13,387 nt of DNA from JBBTXJ01 sp038061815 (GCA_038061815.1 JBBTYK010000006.1:1-13387), one strand, 5' to 3'; counted from the stretch's first letter, positions 6,147 to 12,589 are shown. The notes: generated by a model from the letters alone, not told the origin. Made by a program: numbers and translations.

Positions 6147-7568
6147 CTAATACGGTTCCTTCGCGTCATCGCCCAAGAGGACAATCACGGAAACCGGCGG
6201 CGTTTCCTCAATGAGTGATGTGGAGGAGGCGGTTATCAAACCGGCGCCAAAGACATCCACCAGCGGCTCGGCTTTCTTTTTGGCGTCGGCGTCGCGCAGT
6301 ATGAGCTGGGTTTTCGCGAGCGGCCGTTCAAGCGTATTCCCTACAACCGCCACCGCGAAACCCTGCTCCTCAAGCCATTTTTGCCAGCGCGTGGCAAGGC
6401 CCGCTTGCCATGTTCCATTATACACGGCAATGCGGAGCGCGGTAACGGGGGCCGTCGGCTCGGGTGCAAGCGGCACTGCGCGTTCGGTGCGTTCAAACAA
6501 TTCATTCACGAACGCATGTATCTGACGATAATCTCCCGTGCGCGGCTGGAGGAGGAACGCGCCGTTCACCGTGGCGTTCATCAACAGGTCATCCTCGGCG
6601 TTTGTCAGCACGTGCTGTTTGATGGTTGTCGTGTCAATGGATTGCGCGAGCGAAAGGAGGCGCACGATGTCGGTTATGTCCGCGTTGGTGGTGATGTGCT
6701 CGCGGAGCGTCTGAATGACGCGGCGGATGCGCGCCGGATTCGTGATGGTTCCGAGAGACAACAATTGCTCGCGGAGCGCCACGAGCACTTTTTGCTGCCG
6801 TTTGGCGCGCGCGAAATCCGACCCCTCGCCGTTGTTGCCGTGGCGCGAACGCGCGAACAAAAGCGCTGTTTTTCCATCCATGTGCTGCGCGCCTTTGTTG
6901 AACGAAACCGTGGTAAATTGATTGGGTCCGGCGGGGAAACTGCGGTCAACAAACGCGCGGTCTACCGTGATATCCACGCCGCCCACCTCGTCAATCAACT
7001 GTTCAAAGGCGGTGAAATCAACGCGCACATAGTAATCAACCGGCTCATCAAGCGTTTTTTCCACCACTTGCGCGGCATACACGCCGCCTTCGCCCGGCCG
7101 CTCCTCTTCGCCAAAAGCGTTCGCGTGATTTATCTTGTACCATCCGTAGCCTGGAATGGGCGCCGCGAGGTCGCGCGGAATAGAGAGAAGCGCCGCTTGG
7201 TTCGTGGACGGTTTGACGCTGGCGAATATGATGGTGTCTGTGAGATACGGCCCGTCGTGCCCGGGACCGCCCATGCCGAGAATCAACAGGTTGATGCGGT
7301 CGCGTTCGGCGCCCGCAAGCTCACTGCCGCTCGTGACAAATGCTTTGAGGCGGCGAAAGAAACGATGATACGATGGTTCAAAGTCGCCGCCGTCGGCAAT
7401 GGATTCCGCGTTAGCCACATCCGGCGTTCGGCTGTTCCATACGATGTATCCGAACGTCCCGATTCCCACCAGCACGAGCGCCGAGACAAAAATCCGCCAT
7501 CCCTTATGCGGTTTTTCCGGTTTGGCGAATTCGCGGGCTTCTAAAAAATTGACTCGTCCTTGTTCCAT
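6147..7568 (-). CDS. LCP (LytR-CpsA-Psr) family cell-wall polymer ligase with LytR_C domain
   Basis: 473 residues from ATG 7568; a TTG at 7604 would overlap the preceding gene and has no ribosome-binding site. A cytoplasmic N-terminus, one membrane helix at about 24-44 (RIFVSALVLVGIGTFGYIVW) and an extracellular LCP domain follow. LCP markers are LLILGMGG, YLTDTIIFASV, LLSIPRD, INHANAFG, DEVGGVDI, and ARSRHGNNGEGSDFARAKRQQ with its conserved arginines. The last ~90 residues are a LytR_C domain (ALRIAVYNGTWQAGLA). LCP enzymes attach anionic polymers or glycans from lipid carriers to peptidoglycan. Cotranscription with der and pth is suggested by 11- and 22-nt gaps. Confidence 0.92.
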   Translation of the reverse strand: MEQGRVNFLEAREFAKPEKPHKGWRIFVSALVLVGIGTFGYIVWNSRTPDVANAESIADGGDFEPSYHRFFRRLKAFVTSGSELAGAERDRINLLILGMGGPGHDGPYLTDTIIFASVKPSTNQAALLSIPRDLAAPIPGYGWYKINHANAFGEEERPGEGGVYAAQVVEKTLDEPVDYYVRVDFTAFEQLIDEVGGVDITVDRAFVDRSFPAGPNQFTTVSFNKGAQHMDGKTALLFARSRHGNNGEGSDFARAKRQQKVLVALREQLLSLGTITNPARIRRVIQTLREHITTNADITDIVRLLSLAQSIDTTTIKQHVLTNAEDDLLMNATVNGAFLLQPRTGDYRQIHAFVNELFERTERAVPLAPEPTAPVTALRIAVYNGTWQAGLATRWQKWLEEQGFAVAVVGNTLERPLAKTQLILRDADAKKKAEPLVDVFGAGLITASSTSLIEETPPVSVIVLLGDDAKEPY

Positions 7569-7590
7569 GCGGGGAAGTATAACGAAAATG

Positions 7591-8316
7591 TTAGAAAGCG
7601 GCAATATCAGTGATAAGCCGTCCGTTCACCCAGATAGCATCCTTTCGTTCCACCACCACGCGCCAGCCGCGCGCGCGGGCAATGCGCGCCAATGCAACCG
7701 TGGGATTGAAAGCGATGGGGTGCGCGACGCGCTCTAACACGGAGACATCGTATTCCGTATCGCCGACGCCTATTGAATGCGCGAGCGTCGCGTGTGGAAT
7801 GGTGGCGATGCAGGCGTCAACGAACCGTTGTTTCCCTTCTTCAACTATTTTAATGAGGCGGCGTCCGGTGTACCGCCCGTTGACGGTTTCCGCGGCGGAA
7901 CAGAAGACGTGTTTTTGGTCAAATCCCCACGCTTCGGTAAACGGCCGCACTGCCGGTTCAGGCGAGCCGGAGATGGCGATAATGGTATGCGTGTCACGGA
8001 GCCGCTGGATAAGTTCCCGGGTGTACACGTATACACGATGACGCTGTTCACGCGCCGTGATGTCCGCAATACGCGCCACCTGCGCTACATTGCATCCGGC
8101 GAGGTGGCGGTAATACACCTCAACCACCGCCATGATGAACGGATGGTAACCAGCGCGGCGTTCCTCCCATGCCACGCGCGTTTCCGCGAGTTCGCGTTCC
8201 GCAATGGCTGGGAACACGCCGAATCGCACGAGGTTTCGGCAGAGTTCAACCAGAAGCGATGAGCGGATGAACGTGCCGTCAATGTCAAAAAAGGCGAGTG
8301 GTTTTGAGGCGTTCAT
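7591..8316 (-). CDS. HAD-superfamily (IB, SerB-like) phosphatase
   Basis: A 241-residue HAD hydrolase. Motif I is FFDIDGTF (nucleophile D11, acid D13), motif II AISGSPE (S116), motif III lysine within EEGKQRFVD, and motif IV GDTEYD (185-190). The helical cap between motifs I and II is typical of subclass IB, which includes phosphoserine phosphatase and various small-molecule phosphatases; the substrate cannot be named from sequence. It is the first gene of the operon leading to LCP, der and pth, and its promoter is divergent from that of tRNA-Val. The predicted transcript starts only about 7 nt before the ATG. Confidence 0.88.
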   Translation of the reverse strand: MNASKPLAFFDIDGTFIRSSLLVELCRNLVRFGVFPAIAERELAETRVAWEERRAGYHPFIMAVVEVYYRHLAGCNVAQVARIADITAREQRHRVYVYTRELIQRLRDTHTIIAISGSPEPAVRPFTEAWGFDQKHVFCSAAETVNGRYTGRRLIKIVEEGKQRFVDACIATIPHATLAHSIGVGDTEYDVSVLERVAHPIAFNPTVALARIARARGWRVVVERKDAIWVNGRLITDIAAF

Positions 8317-8330
8317 AGTGGATGACGATT

Positions 8331-8359
8331 ACTCTAACAGAGGTTCGCCGCGCCCGCAA
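8331..8359 (-). promoter_or_regulatory. Promoter of the HAD-LCP-der-pth operon
   Basis: Minus strand: -35 TTGCGG (8359-8354), 17-nt spacer, -10 TAGAGT (8336-8331), with TG one base before the -10 (extended -10). The ATG at 8316 is 14 nt after the -10, so the leader would be very short. Confidence 0.55.
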
Positions 8360-8367
8360 CCGAGCCC

Positions 8368-8396
8368 TTGATTTTTTTCCGGCCGCGGCGTATAGT
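8368..8396 (+). promoter_or_regulatory. Promoter of tRNA-Val
   Basis: TTGATT (8368-8373), 17-nt spacer, TATAGT (8391-8396): near-consensus sigma-70 type. Transcription would begin near 8403, about 33 nt before the mature tRNA. It is back to back with the promoter at 8331-8359. Confidence 0.75.
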
Positions 8397-8406
8397 GTGA
8401 ATAATT

Positions 8407-8443
8407 CGGTCACTTTCCGCCAAAGGCGGGTACGCGGTCACTT
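8407..8443 (+). repeat. Leader repeat duplicating the 5' end of tRNA-Val
   Basis: CGGTCACTT occurs at 8407-8415 in the pre-tRNA leader and again at 8435-8443, where it forms the 5' acceptor strand. Between them is a small hairpin CCGCC-AAA-GGCGG (8417-8429). The leader copy could pair with the tRNA 3' acceptor strand AGTGACC. Confidence 0.6.
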
Positions 8444-8512
8444 AGCTCAGCTGGTCAGAGCGCTGCATTCACATTGCAGAGGTCGCTGGTTCGAGCCCAG
8501 CAGTGACCACCA
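8436..8512 (+). tRNA. tRNA-Val (anticodon CAC), CCA encoded
   Basis: The cloverleaf is complete: acceptor GGTCACT/AGTGACC, D stem GCTC/GAGC, anticodon stem CTGCA/TGCAG with loop TTCACAT giving anticodon CAC (8470-8472), and T stem GCTGG/CCAGC with TTCGAGC. Discriminator A is followed by an encoded CCA (8510-8512). It decodes GTG only, so another Val tRNA must exist elsewhere. Confidence 0.96.
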
Positions 8513-8527
8513 TACGAAAAATTGTCC

Positions 8528-8556
8528 TTGACAATGGCCGATGCGCATCGTACACT
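8528..8556 (+). promoter_or_regulatory. Promoter of the leaderless coiled-coil gene 8565
   Basis: TTGACA (8528-8533), 17-nt spacer, TACACT (8551-8556), then only 8 nt to the ATG at 8565. Transcription should start at or within 1-2 nt of the ATG. The same geometry recurs at 9531-9559. Confidence 0.8.
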
Positions 8557-8564
8557 GATACTGT

Positions 8565-8900
8565 ATGGTTCTTGACCAGGAAATAAAAAATGAATTTGAA
8601 ACGCTGGCTACGGCGGTTAAGGTTGGTTTTGATAAGGTTGACGAGAGATTTAATAAGGTTGACGAGAGATTTGATGCGCTTGAGGGACGTGTGACCCGTA
8701 TTGAAGCAACGATGGTCACCAAATCTTATCTCGACGATAAGTTGGCTGACCTCAAAGGAAGTCTTATTGTGACTCTTCGTAAAGAAGATGAGAAAGTTGA
8801 TCTTTTGATTGACCTTCTGTATCGGCGGAACATGCTTAAAGATGACGACGTGCGCGTGTTGCATGACATCGCGGTGTTTCCTCGTCCGCCGGTATTGTGA
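8565..8900 (+). CDS. Small coiled-coil protein, unknown function (leaderless)
   Basis: A 111-residue charged, helical protein. Residues about 8-60 form a likely coiled coil, including the exact heptad duplication KVDERFN/KVDERFD, followed by KSYLDDKLADLKGSL and a short C-terminal part ending FPRPPVL. No membrane segment or signal is seen. I recognise the type (short MDERF-style coiled-coil proteins common in Patescibacteria) but not a function. ATG 8565 is fixed by the promoter 8 nt upstream; there is no room for a ribosome-binding site. The gene begins 53 nt after tRNA-Val. Its organisation is mirrored by the 9568 gene after tRNA-Arg. Confidence 0.8.
   Translation: MVLDQEIKNEFETLATAVKVGFDKVDERFNKVDERFDALEGRVTRIEATMVTKSYLDDKLADLKGSLIVTLRKEDEKVDLLIDLLYRRNMLKDDDVRVLHDIAVFPRPPVL
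8631..8672 (+). repeat. 21-bp tandem repeat inside the coiled-coil gene
   Basis: Two adjacent units, 8631-8651 and 8652-8672, are identical at 20 of 21 positions. Each encodes exactly seven residues ([DN]KVDERF), one coiled-coil heptad, so copy-number changes keep both reading frame and heptad register. Confidence 0.9.
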
Positions 8901-8906
8901 TACTAT
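8898..8906 (+). promoter_or_regulatory. Extended -10 promoter of gene 8915
   Basis: TG-A-TACTAT (8898-8906) is an extended -10; the -35 region (TTCCTC, 8878-8883) is weak. The -10 is 8 nt from ATG 8915, which favours that start over ATG 8909 and again implies a leaderless message. Confidence 0.5.
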
Positions 8907-8914
8907 AAATGCGT

Positions 8915-9424
8915 ATGGATGAGGAACAACAATCCGAACTCGTATCGGATATTGATGAGGACGTGCTGTTGTCGTGGGAGTTCAATGAATACGAACGTCC
9001 GGAGCGGAGCAAAAAATGGTATCTCATCGGGGGGCTTGCGGCCATCGCGCTCTTGATGTACGCCATCATTGCGCGCAATTATATTTTCGGCGTGATTATC
9101 ATCCTCGTCGCGCTCATTTATTTTTTGTACGACATTCACGAGCCGCCAAAAGTACGGTTTGCCATTACGCCAGCCGGTGTGCGCGTCGGACGGCGGTTTA
9201 TTCGGCACAAGGACATCGCGCATTTCTGGATTGTTTACAAACCCGGGCACGTGCAGGCGCTGTATCTCCGGCCGGCTGGATGGACGATGCCGCAACTTTC
9301 CATTCCGCTTGAAGGCCAAGACCCTTTACAGGTTCGTGAATTGTTGCTACAGTACGTGCCGGAGAATCTTAACGAAGAAGACGAGCCCGTGTCAGACGCG
9401 CTCGGCAGAATGTTGAAATTGTAA
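8915..9424 (+). CDS. Two-helix membrane protein, unknown function
   Basis: 169 residues from ATG 8915 (ATG 8909 would add two). An acidic N-terminus with LSWEFNEYERPERSKKW is followed by two membrane helices at about 36-52 (WYLIGGLAAIALLMYAII) and 56-73 (NYIFGVIIILVALIYFLY). A soluble C-terminal domain of about 90 residues has a PH-like strand pattern (VRFAITPAGVRVGRRFIRHKDI), and the tail is acidic. Both termini should be on the cytoplasmic side. The arrangement resembles small bacterial membrane proteins with a DUF5673/YcxB-like domain, but I cannot assign a family. It ends 17 nt before tRNA-Arg and may be cotranscribed with it. Confidence 0.82.
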   Translation: MDEEQQSELVSDIDEDVLLSWEFNEYERPERSKKWYLIGGLAAIALLMYAIIARNYIFGVIIILVALIYFLYDIHEPPKVRFAITPAGVRVGRRFIRHKDIAHFWIVYKPGHVQALYLRPAGWTMPQLSIPLEGQDPLQVRELLLQYVPENLNEEDEPVSDALGRMLKL

Positions 9425-9441
9425 GGGGGCTGTCACCAAAT

Positions 9442-9516
9442 GCGCCCGTAGTTCAGCCCGGATAGAACGCCAGGTTGCGGACCTGGAAGTCGTAGGTTCA
9501 AATCCTGCCGGGCGCA
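9442..9516 (+). tRNA. tRNA-Arg (anticodon GCG), CCA not encoded
   Basis: Acceptor GCGCCCG/CGGGCGC, D stem GTTC/GAAC, anticodon stem CCAGG/CCTGG with loop TTGCGGA giving anticodon GCG (9477-9479), and T stem GTAGG/CCTGC with TTCAAAT. Discriminator A9516 is followed by CAC, so CCA must be added after transcription. It reads CGC and CGU. Bacteria usually use ACG (inosine-modified) here. No separate promoter is seen in the 17-nt gap from the upstream gene. Confidence 0.95.
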
Positions 9517-9530
9517 CACCTTAACCGACC

Positions 9531-9559
9531 TTGACAATGACTTCCGCGTCTTCTATACT
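9531..9559 (+). promoter_or_regulatory. Promoter of the leaderless coiled-coil gene 9568
   Basis: TTGACA (9531-9536), 17-nt spacer, TATACT (9554-9559), then 8 nt to ATG 9568. Spacing at both positions is identical to the promoter at 8528, and both share CCTTGACAATG around the -35. Confidence 0.85.
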
Positions 9560-9567
9560 GAAGTCGT

Positions 9568-9942
9568 ATGGAGCAGAATGGGTTTGTAAAAAGTGAAGAA
9601 GATTTGCAAAAGGTGGTTACCCTCGGTTTATTGCTTGAATACACCGATGGATTTTTGATTCCACGGCTATCCGATGTCATGGATGAAAAAATTATGGCCT
9701 CCGAACAGCGAATGGATGAGAGAATGAATGAGAGAATGGGAAAACTGGAATACGATTTAAAATCTTATATTGACCAGAAACTTGACGAGAAGCTGTCTGA
9801 ATATACGCTCATGCTTTTTAAAAAACTTGATAATCGTTTTGAACGGGAGCGGCAATTCAAGGCAAAAGTGGTTGAGTTATTCAAGAAAAATAATTTTGGC
9901 ACGCCGGAGGATATCGCATTTTTAGAGGGGTTGGCGAGTTAG
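9568..9942 (+). CDS. Small coiled-coil protein, unknown function (leaderless)
   Basis: A 124-residue, helix-rich, charged protein. The N-terminal part (EEDLQKVVTLGLLLEYTDGF) is followed by a long coiled-coil-prone stretch with the duplicated RMDERMNERM and QKLDEKLSEYT. A short globular-looking end follows (VVELFKKNNFGTPEDIAFLEGL). No membrane segment or known domain is seen. The start is set by the promoter ending 8 nt upstream. It follows tRNA-Arg by 51 nt, the same layout as the 8565 gene after tRNA-Val, but the two proteins share only general coiled-coil character. A terminator follows, so it is monocistronic. Confidence 0.82.
   Translation: MEQNGFVKSEEDLQKVVTLGLLLEYTDGFLIPRLSDVMDEKIMASEQRMDERMNERMGKLEYDLKSYIDQKLDEKLSEYTLMLFKKLDNRFERERQFKAKVVELFKKNNFGTPEDIAFLEGLAS
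9711..9734 (+). repeat. 12-bp tandem repeat inside the 9568 gene
   Basis: AATGGATGAGAG (9711-9722) is followed directly by AATGAATGAGAG (9723-9734), differing at one base. They encode the MDER/MNER duplication in the coiled coil. Confidence 0.75.
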
Positions 9943-9968
9943 ATGATAGGTGAAAAGATTGTTGCGGC

Positions 9969-9995
9969 TCCCCGTTTACACTGGGGACTTTTTTT
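9969..9995 (+). terminator. Intrinsic terminator between gene 9568 and recG
   Basis: TCCCC (9969-9973) pairs with GGGGA (9983-9987), with a possible inner G-T pair, followed closely by seven T (9989-9995). The stem is short but the U tract is strong. It lies upstream of the recG start chosen here, which argues against a GTG start at 9950. Confidence 0.6.
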
Positions 9996-10008
9996 ATTTG
10001 TTCCACAC

Positions 10009-10017
10009 TGGTACGCT
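10009..10017 (+). promoter_or_regulatory. Extended -10 promoter of recG
   Basis: TG-G-TACGCT (10009-10017) lies 7 nt before ATG 10025, with only T-rich sequence at the -35 position. Placed just after the terminator, it would give a leaderless recG message. Confidence 0.45.
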
Positions 10018-10024
10018 AGTGGAC

Positions 10025-12037
10025 ATGGAATTGGAAACGTCTGTTTCTAAACTTAAGACGGCCGGCCCTACGTTGTGTCGCCGCTTACAGCGCCTTGGCA
10101 TCGCAACCGTGCGCGATTTGTTGTTTTATTTTCCGTTTCGTCACGAGGACTGGAGCACGGTGGCGCCGATTCGGCAGTTGCATCATGGCGATGAGGTCAC
10201 GGTGTGCGGTGTGGTTGAACTCATTGCGAATCGCCGTACCAGTTGGCGGCGCGGGAAGATGCTCACCGAGGCGCTCGTGCGCGATGCCACGGGTACTCTT
10301 CGGGTGGTGTGGTTCAACCAGCCGTATTTGGGACAACAGATAAAACAGGGAGACACGCTGTCGTTTTCCGGCCGCGTGAAAGAGGACATGTTCGGCCTGC
10401 AGATGGTCTCACCGATGTGGGAACGCGCGGGCCGCGCAACCAATACGGCGCGCATTGTGCCGGTGTACTCCGCCACCGAGGGCGTCACGCAAAAGCAGCT
10501 GCGTTTTTTGATGAAACAGGCGTTACCGGCGGTGGAGCACATCGCGGAATGGCTTCCGGATGAGGTGCGCGACCGCGCTGACGTGTGCGGCGTGCGGGAG
10601 GCGATGGTGCAGTTCCATTTTCCGGATTCGCTTGACGCACTTCATCACGCCGAGGCGCGGCTGAAATTTGACGAGCTTTTGCTCGTGCAGATGCTCGCGG
10701 TTGCGAATCGGGCCGCGCTGTCCGCGATGCGCGCTCCGCGGATTCCGTTTGACGGCGATGCGATGCGCGCATGGGTGGCCGGATTGCCGTTCACGCTTAC
10801 GCCGCACCAAAAAAAAGCGGCATGGGAGATTTTACAGGATATGGAGAAAACGCAACCGATGAACCGTCTGCTTGAAGGCGATGTCGGCTCCGGCAAAACC
10901 GCGGTTGCGGCCATGGCGGCGTACAGCGCCGTGCGCGCGGGATTCCAAGTTGCGATTATGGCGCCAACTGAAGTGCTTGCGTTTCAGCATGAGCGGACGT
11001 TCGCGAAATTGTTGGGCGCGCAGGGGATTCCCATTGGCGTAACGACGCACACCAAAAAAACGGAACGCGACGCGCCGGTTATTATCGGCACGCACGCGTT
11101 GCTTGAAGAAAGCGCGCAGTTCAAAAATCTCGGGCTTATCGTGGTGGATGAACAGCATCGGTTTGGCGTGGAACAACGCAAATTGTTGAAAGAGAAAAGC
11201 GGAACCGACGCCGTTCCGCATTTTCTTTCCATGAGCGCCACGCCCATTCCGCGTTCGTTTGCGCTCACGGTATTCGGCGACCTTGACCTTTCCATCATTC
11301 CCGAATTGCCGCCCGGGCGGAAGCCGATTATCACGCGGCTGGTGGAGCCGAGGAATCGCGAGAAGGCGTACGCGTTCGTGCGAAAGCAGATTGAGGCGGG
11401 GCGGCAGGCGTTTGTCGTTTGTCCGTTGATTGATCCAAGCCCGCGCGAGGAAAAGAAAGCGGTAACGGAGGTGTATGAGAAATTATCCAAGGAGATTTTT
11501 TCTGATTTGCGCGTGGCGTATTTGCATGGCCGCATGAAAGGAAAAGAAAAAGATGCGGTTATGCAGCAGTTTGCGAAAGGGGAGACGGATATTTTAGTTT
11601 CAACCTCCGTGATTGAAGTGGGCGTTGATGTGCCGAACGCGACCATCATGTGGATTGAGGGCGCGGAACGATTCGGCCTTGCGCAGCTGCACCAGTTTCG
11701 CGGCCGTGTCGGACGCGGGGAGCACCAGTCCTATTGTTTAGCGTTCAGCGAAAGCGATAGTGAAAAAAGCGTGGAGCGCCTGCGTTGGTTTGAAAAAGAA
11801 CGAAACGGATTTGTGCTTGCGGAGAAAGATTTGGAAATGCGCGGGCCCGGCGAGGTGTTCGGCACGGCGCAATCCGGCATGATGCATTTGAAATTGGCGC
11901 GTCTCACGGATACGGCGCTGGTAAAAAAAAGCCGTGATGTGGCGCGGTGGCTATTCACCGTTGACCGCACGTTGGCGCAGTGGCCATCGCTCAAGGCGCG
12001 TTTCAACGGATGGCGGCAGGAGGTGCATTTGGAATAA
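10025..12037 (+). CDS. recG: ATP-dependent DNA helicase RecG
   Basis: 670 residues from ATG 10025. RecG remodels stalled replication forks and branched recombination intermediates. The N-terminal wedge/OB domain contains GDEVTVCGVVE (about 55-65). The helicase core has GDVGSGKT (285-292), DEQH (375-378), MSATPIPRS (403-411) and QFRGRVGRG (557-565), and the RecG-specific C-terminal region includes DLEMRGPGEVFGTAQSG. An upstream GTG at 9950 would add 25 residues, but they would be encoded across a terminator and a promoter and look unlike RecG, so I reject that start. Length is normal for the family. The gene stands alone, with no plus-strand intrinsic terminator after it: the hairpin at 12044-12085 has its T run on the other strand. 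Confidence 0.96.
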   Translation: MELETSVSKLKTAGPTLCRRLQRLGIATVRDLLFYFPFRHEDWSTVAPIRQLHHGDEVTVCGVVELIANRRTSWRRGKMLTEALVRDATGTLRVVWFNQPYLGQQIKQGDTLSFSGRVKEDMFGLQMVSPMWERAGRATNTARIVPVYSATEGVTQKQLRFLMKQALPAVEHIAEWLPDEVRDRADVCGVREAMVQFHFPDSLDALHHAEARLKFDELLLVQMLAVANRAALSAMRAPRIPFDGDAMRAWVAGLPFTLTPHQKKAAWEILQDMEKTQPMNRLLEGDVGSGKTAVAAMAAYSAVRAGFQVAIMAPTEVLAFQHERTFAKLLGAQGIPIGVTTHTKKTERDAPVIIGTHALLEESAQFKNLGLIVVDEQHRFGVEQRKLLKEKSGTDAVPHFLSMSATPIPRSFALTVFGDLDLSIIPELPPGRKPIITRLVEPRNREKAYAFVRKQIEAGRQAFVVCPLIDPSPREEKKAVTEVYEKLSKEIFSDLRVAYLHGRMKGKEKDAVMQQFAKGETDILVSTSVIEVGVDVPNATIMWIEGAERFGLAQLHQFRGRVGRGEHQSYCLAFSESDSEKSVERLRWFEKERNGFVLAEKDLEMRGPGEVFGTAQSGMMHLKLARLTDTALVKKSRDVARWLFTVDRTLAQWPSLKARFNGWRQEVHLE

Positions 12038-12085
12038 AAAAATCCCCATTGAGGAGACGGCGTTCGCTGTCATCACTCAATGGGG
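12036..12085 (-). terminator. Terminator of the GC-rich gene 12103-12477
   Basis: CCCCATTGAG (12044-12053) pairs with CTCAATGGGG (12076-12085), a perfect 10-bp outer stem enclosing a second 7-bp stem (GACGGCG/CGCTGTC, one G-T pair). Read on the minus strand it is followed by T's (A at 12036-12042). It begins 18 nt after the gene's stop and overlaps the recG stop codon. Confidence 0.85.
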
Positions 12086-12102
12086 GGTACTGCGGGTTCG
12101 GG

Positions 12103-12477
12103 CTACGCCGGCGGTGCGGCCTCCTGCACGAAGGAGCCGTGGCGCTGCGCGGGCCGCCGCTCGGGCGGCCGCTGCTCGTTGGCGATGGCGAACATCCTGC
12201 GCACCACCTCGGTGGGCAGGTTCTCGCGGGCCAGCACCTGGATGGCGCTGACCGGCTCGACGCGCTGCTCCCTCGTGGGGAGGGTCACGGTGACGTAGAG
12301 CACCGTCCTCCCCATCTCCTGCCGCTGGATGGCGCTCGTGAGGTCGAGCGTCACCCCCCTGCCCGCGAACGGGCGCAGGGCCCTGACCGTGCCGGCGTGG
12401 GTTGCCTGGCCCAGCTCCCAGGCCGGGTTGCTGCCGCCCGCGAGCTTCACCGTGATCTCCCTCTCGTTGGTCTTCAT
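12103..12477 (-). CDS. GC-rich small protein of unknown function (foreign-looking cassette)
   Basis: 124 residues from ATG 12477. Almost every codon ends in G or C (visible exceptions are a couple of GCA), unlike neighbouring genes, which use A/T-ending codons freely. The protein starts MKTNEREITVKLAGG, has an alternating-hydrophobic middle (VTLDLTSAIQ, TVLYVTVTLP) and ends in a proline/arginine-rich tail (EQRPPERRPAQR). No domain, signal peptide or membrane segment is recognised. A start at 12543 would put the first 22 codons in the leader hairpin and lacks a ribosome-binding site, whereas ATG 12477 has GGAAGGGG about 9 nt upstream. The gene has its own promoter and terminator. The consistent third-position bias makes it a real gene rather than a shadow. 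Confidence 0.75.
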   Translation of the reverse strand: MKTNEREITVKLAGGSNPAWELGQATHAGTVRALRPFAGRGVTLDLTSAIQRQEMGRTVLYVTVTLPTREQRVEPVSAIQVLARENLPTEVVRRMFAIANEQRPPERRPAQRHGSFVQEAAPPA

Positions 12478-12516
12478 ATACCAGTTCCCCTTCCCTTGAC
12501 GTTCTCGCCACCGTAA

Positions 12517-12531
12517 ACCACACCGTGTGGT
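12517..12531. promoter_or_regulatory. Dyad in the leader of the GC-rich gene
   Basis: ACCACAC-C-GTGTGGT is a perfect 7+7 bp inverted repeat, about 12-26 nt after the predicted transcription start. It could be an operator or an mRNA hairpin. Confidence 0.45.
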
Positions 12532-12549
12532 CCACTTTGGCAAGCCTTT

Positions 12550-12578
12550 ATACTACCTGATAGTTCAAGGACTGTCAA
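12550..12578 (-). promoter_or_regulatory. Promoter of the GC-rich gene
   Basis: Minus strand: consensus TTGACA (12578-12573), 17-nt spacer, TAGTAT (12555-12550). The expected start is near 12543, giving a leader of about 66 nt that holds the dyad at 12517-12531 and a Shine-Dalgarno-like GGAAGGGG. Confidence 0.75.
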
Positions 12579-12589
12579 GGGCCGGAGAT

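Noticed and set aside
5047..6150. Long plus-strand ORF (about 367 codons) opposite der, and a similar 387-codon one at 6381-7544 opposite the LCP gene
   Set aside because: Their translations are Arg/His-rich with no domain pattern, and they lie exactly antisense to well-conserved genes. They are by-products of GC-rich codons on the other strand.
8447..8864. Minus-strand ORFs running through the tRNA-Val gene, with translations containing LLGSNQRPLQC and TAGLEPATSAM
   Set aside because: These peptide strings are well-known artefacts of translating the antisense strand of tRNA genes.
9950..10024. GTG at 9950 as the recG start
   Set aside because: It would translate through a terminator (9969-9995) and an extended -10 (10009-10017), and the extra 25 residues do not resemble RecG.
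12077..12535. Alternative minus-strand frame (152 codons) over the GC-rich gene
   Set aside because: Gly/Arg/Pro/Ala-rich low-complexity translation; the 12103-12477 frame has consistent G/C third positions, a ribosome-binding site, and balanced composition.
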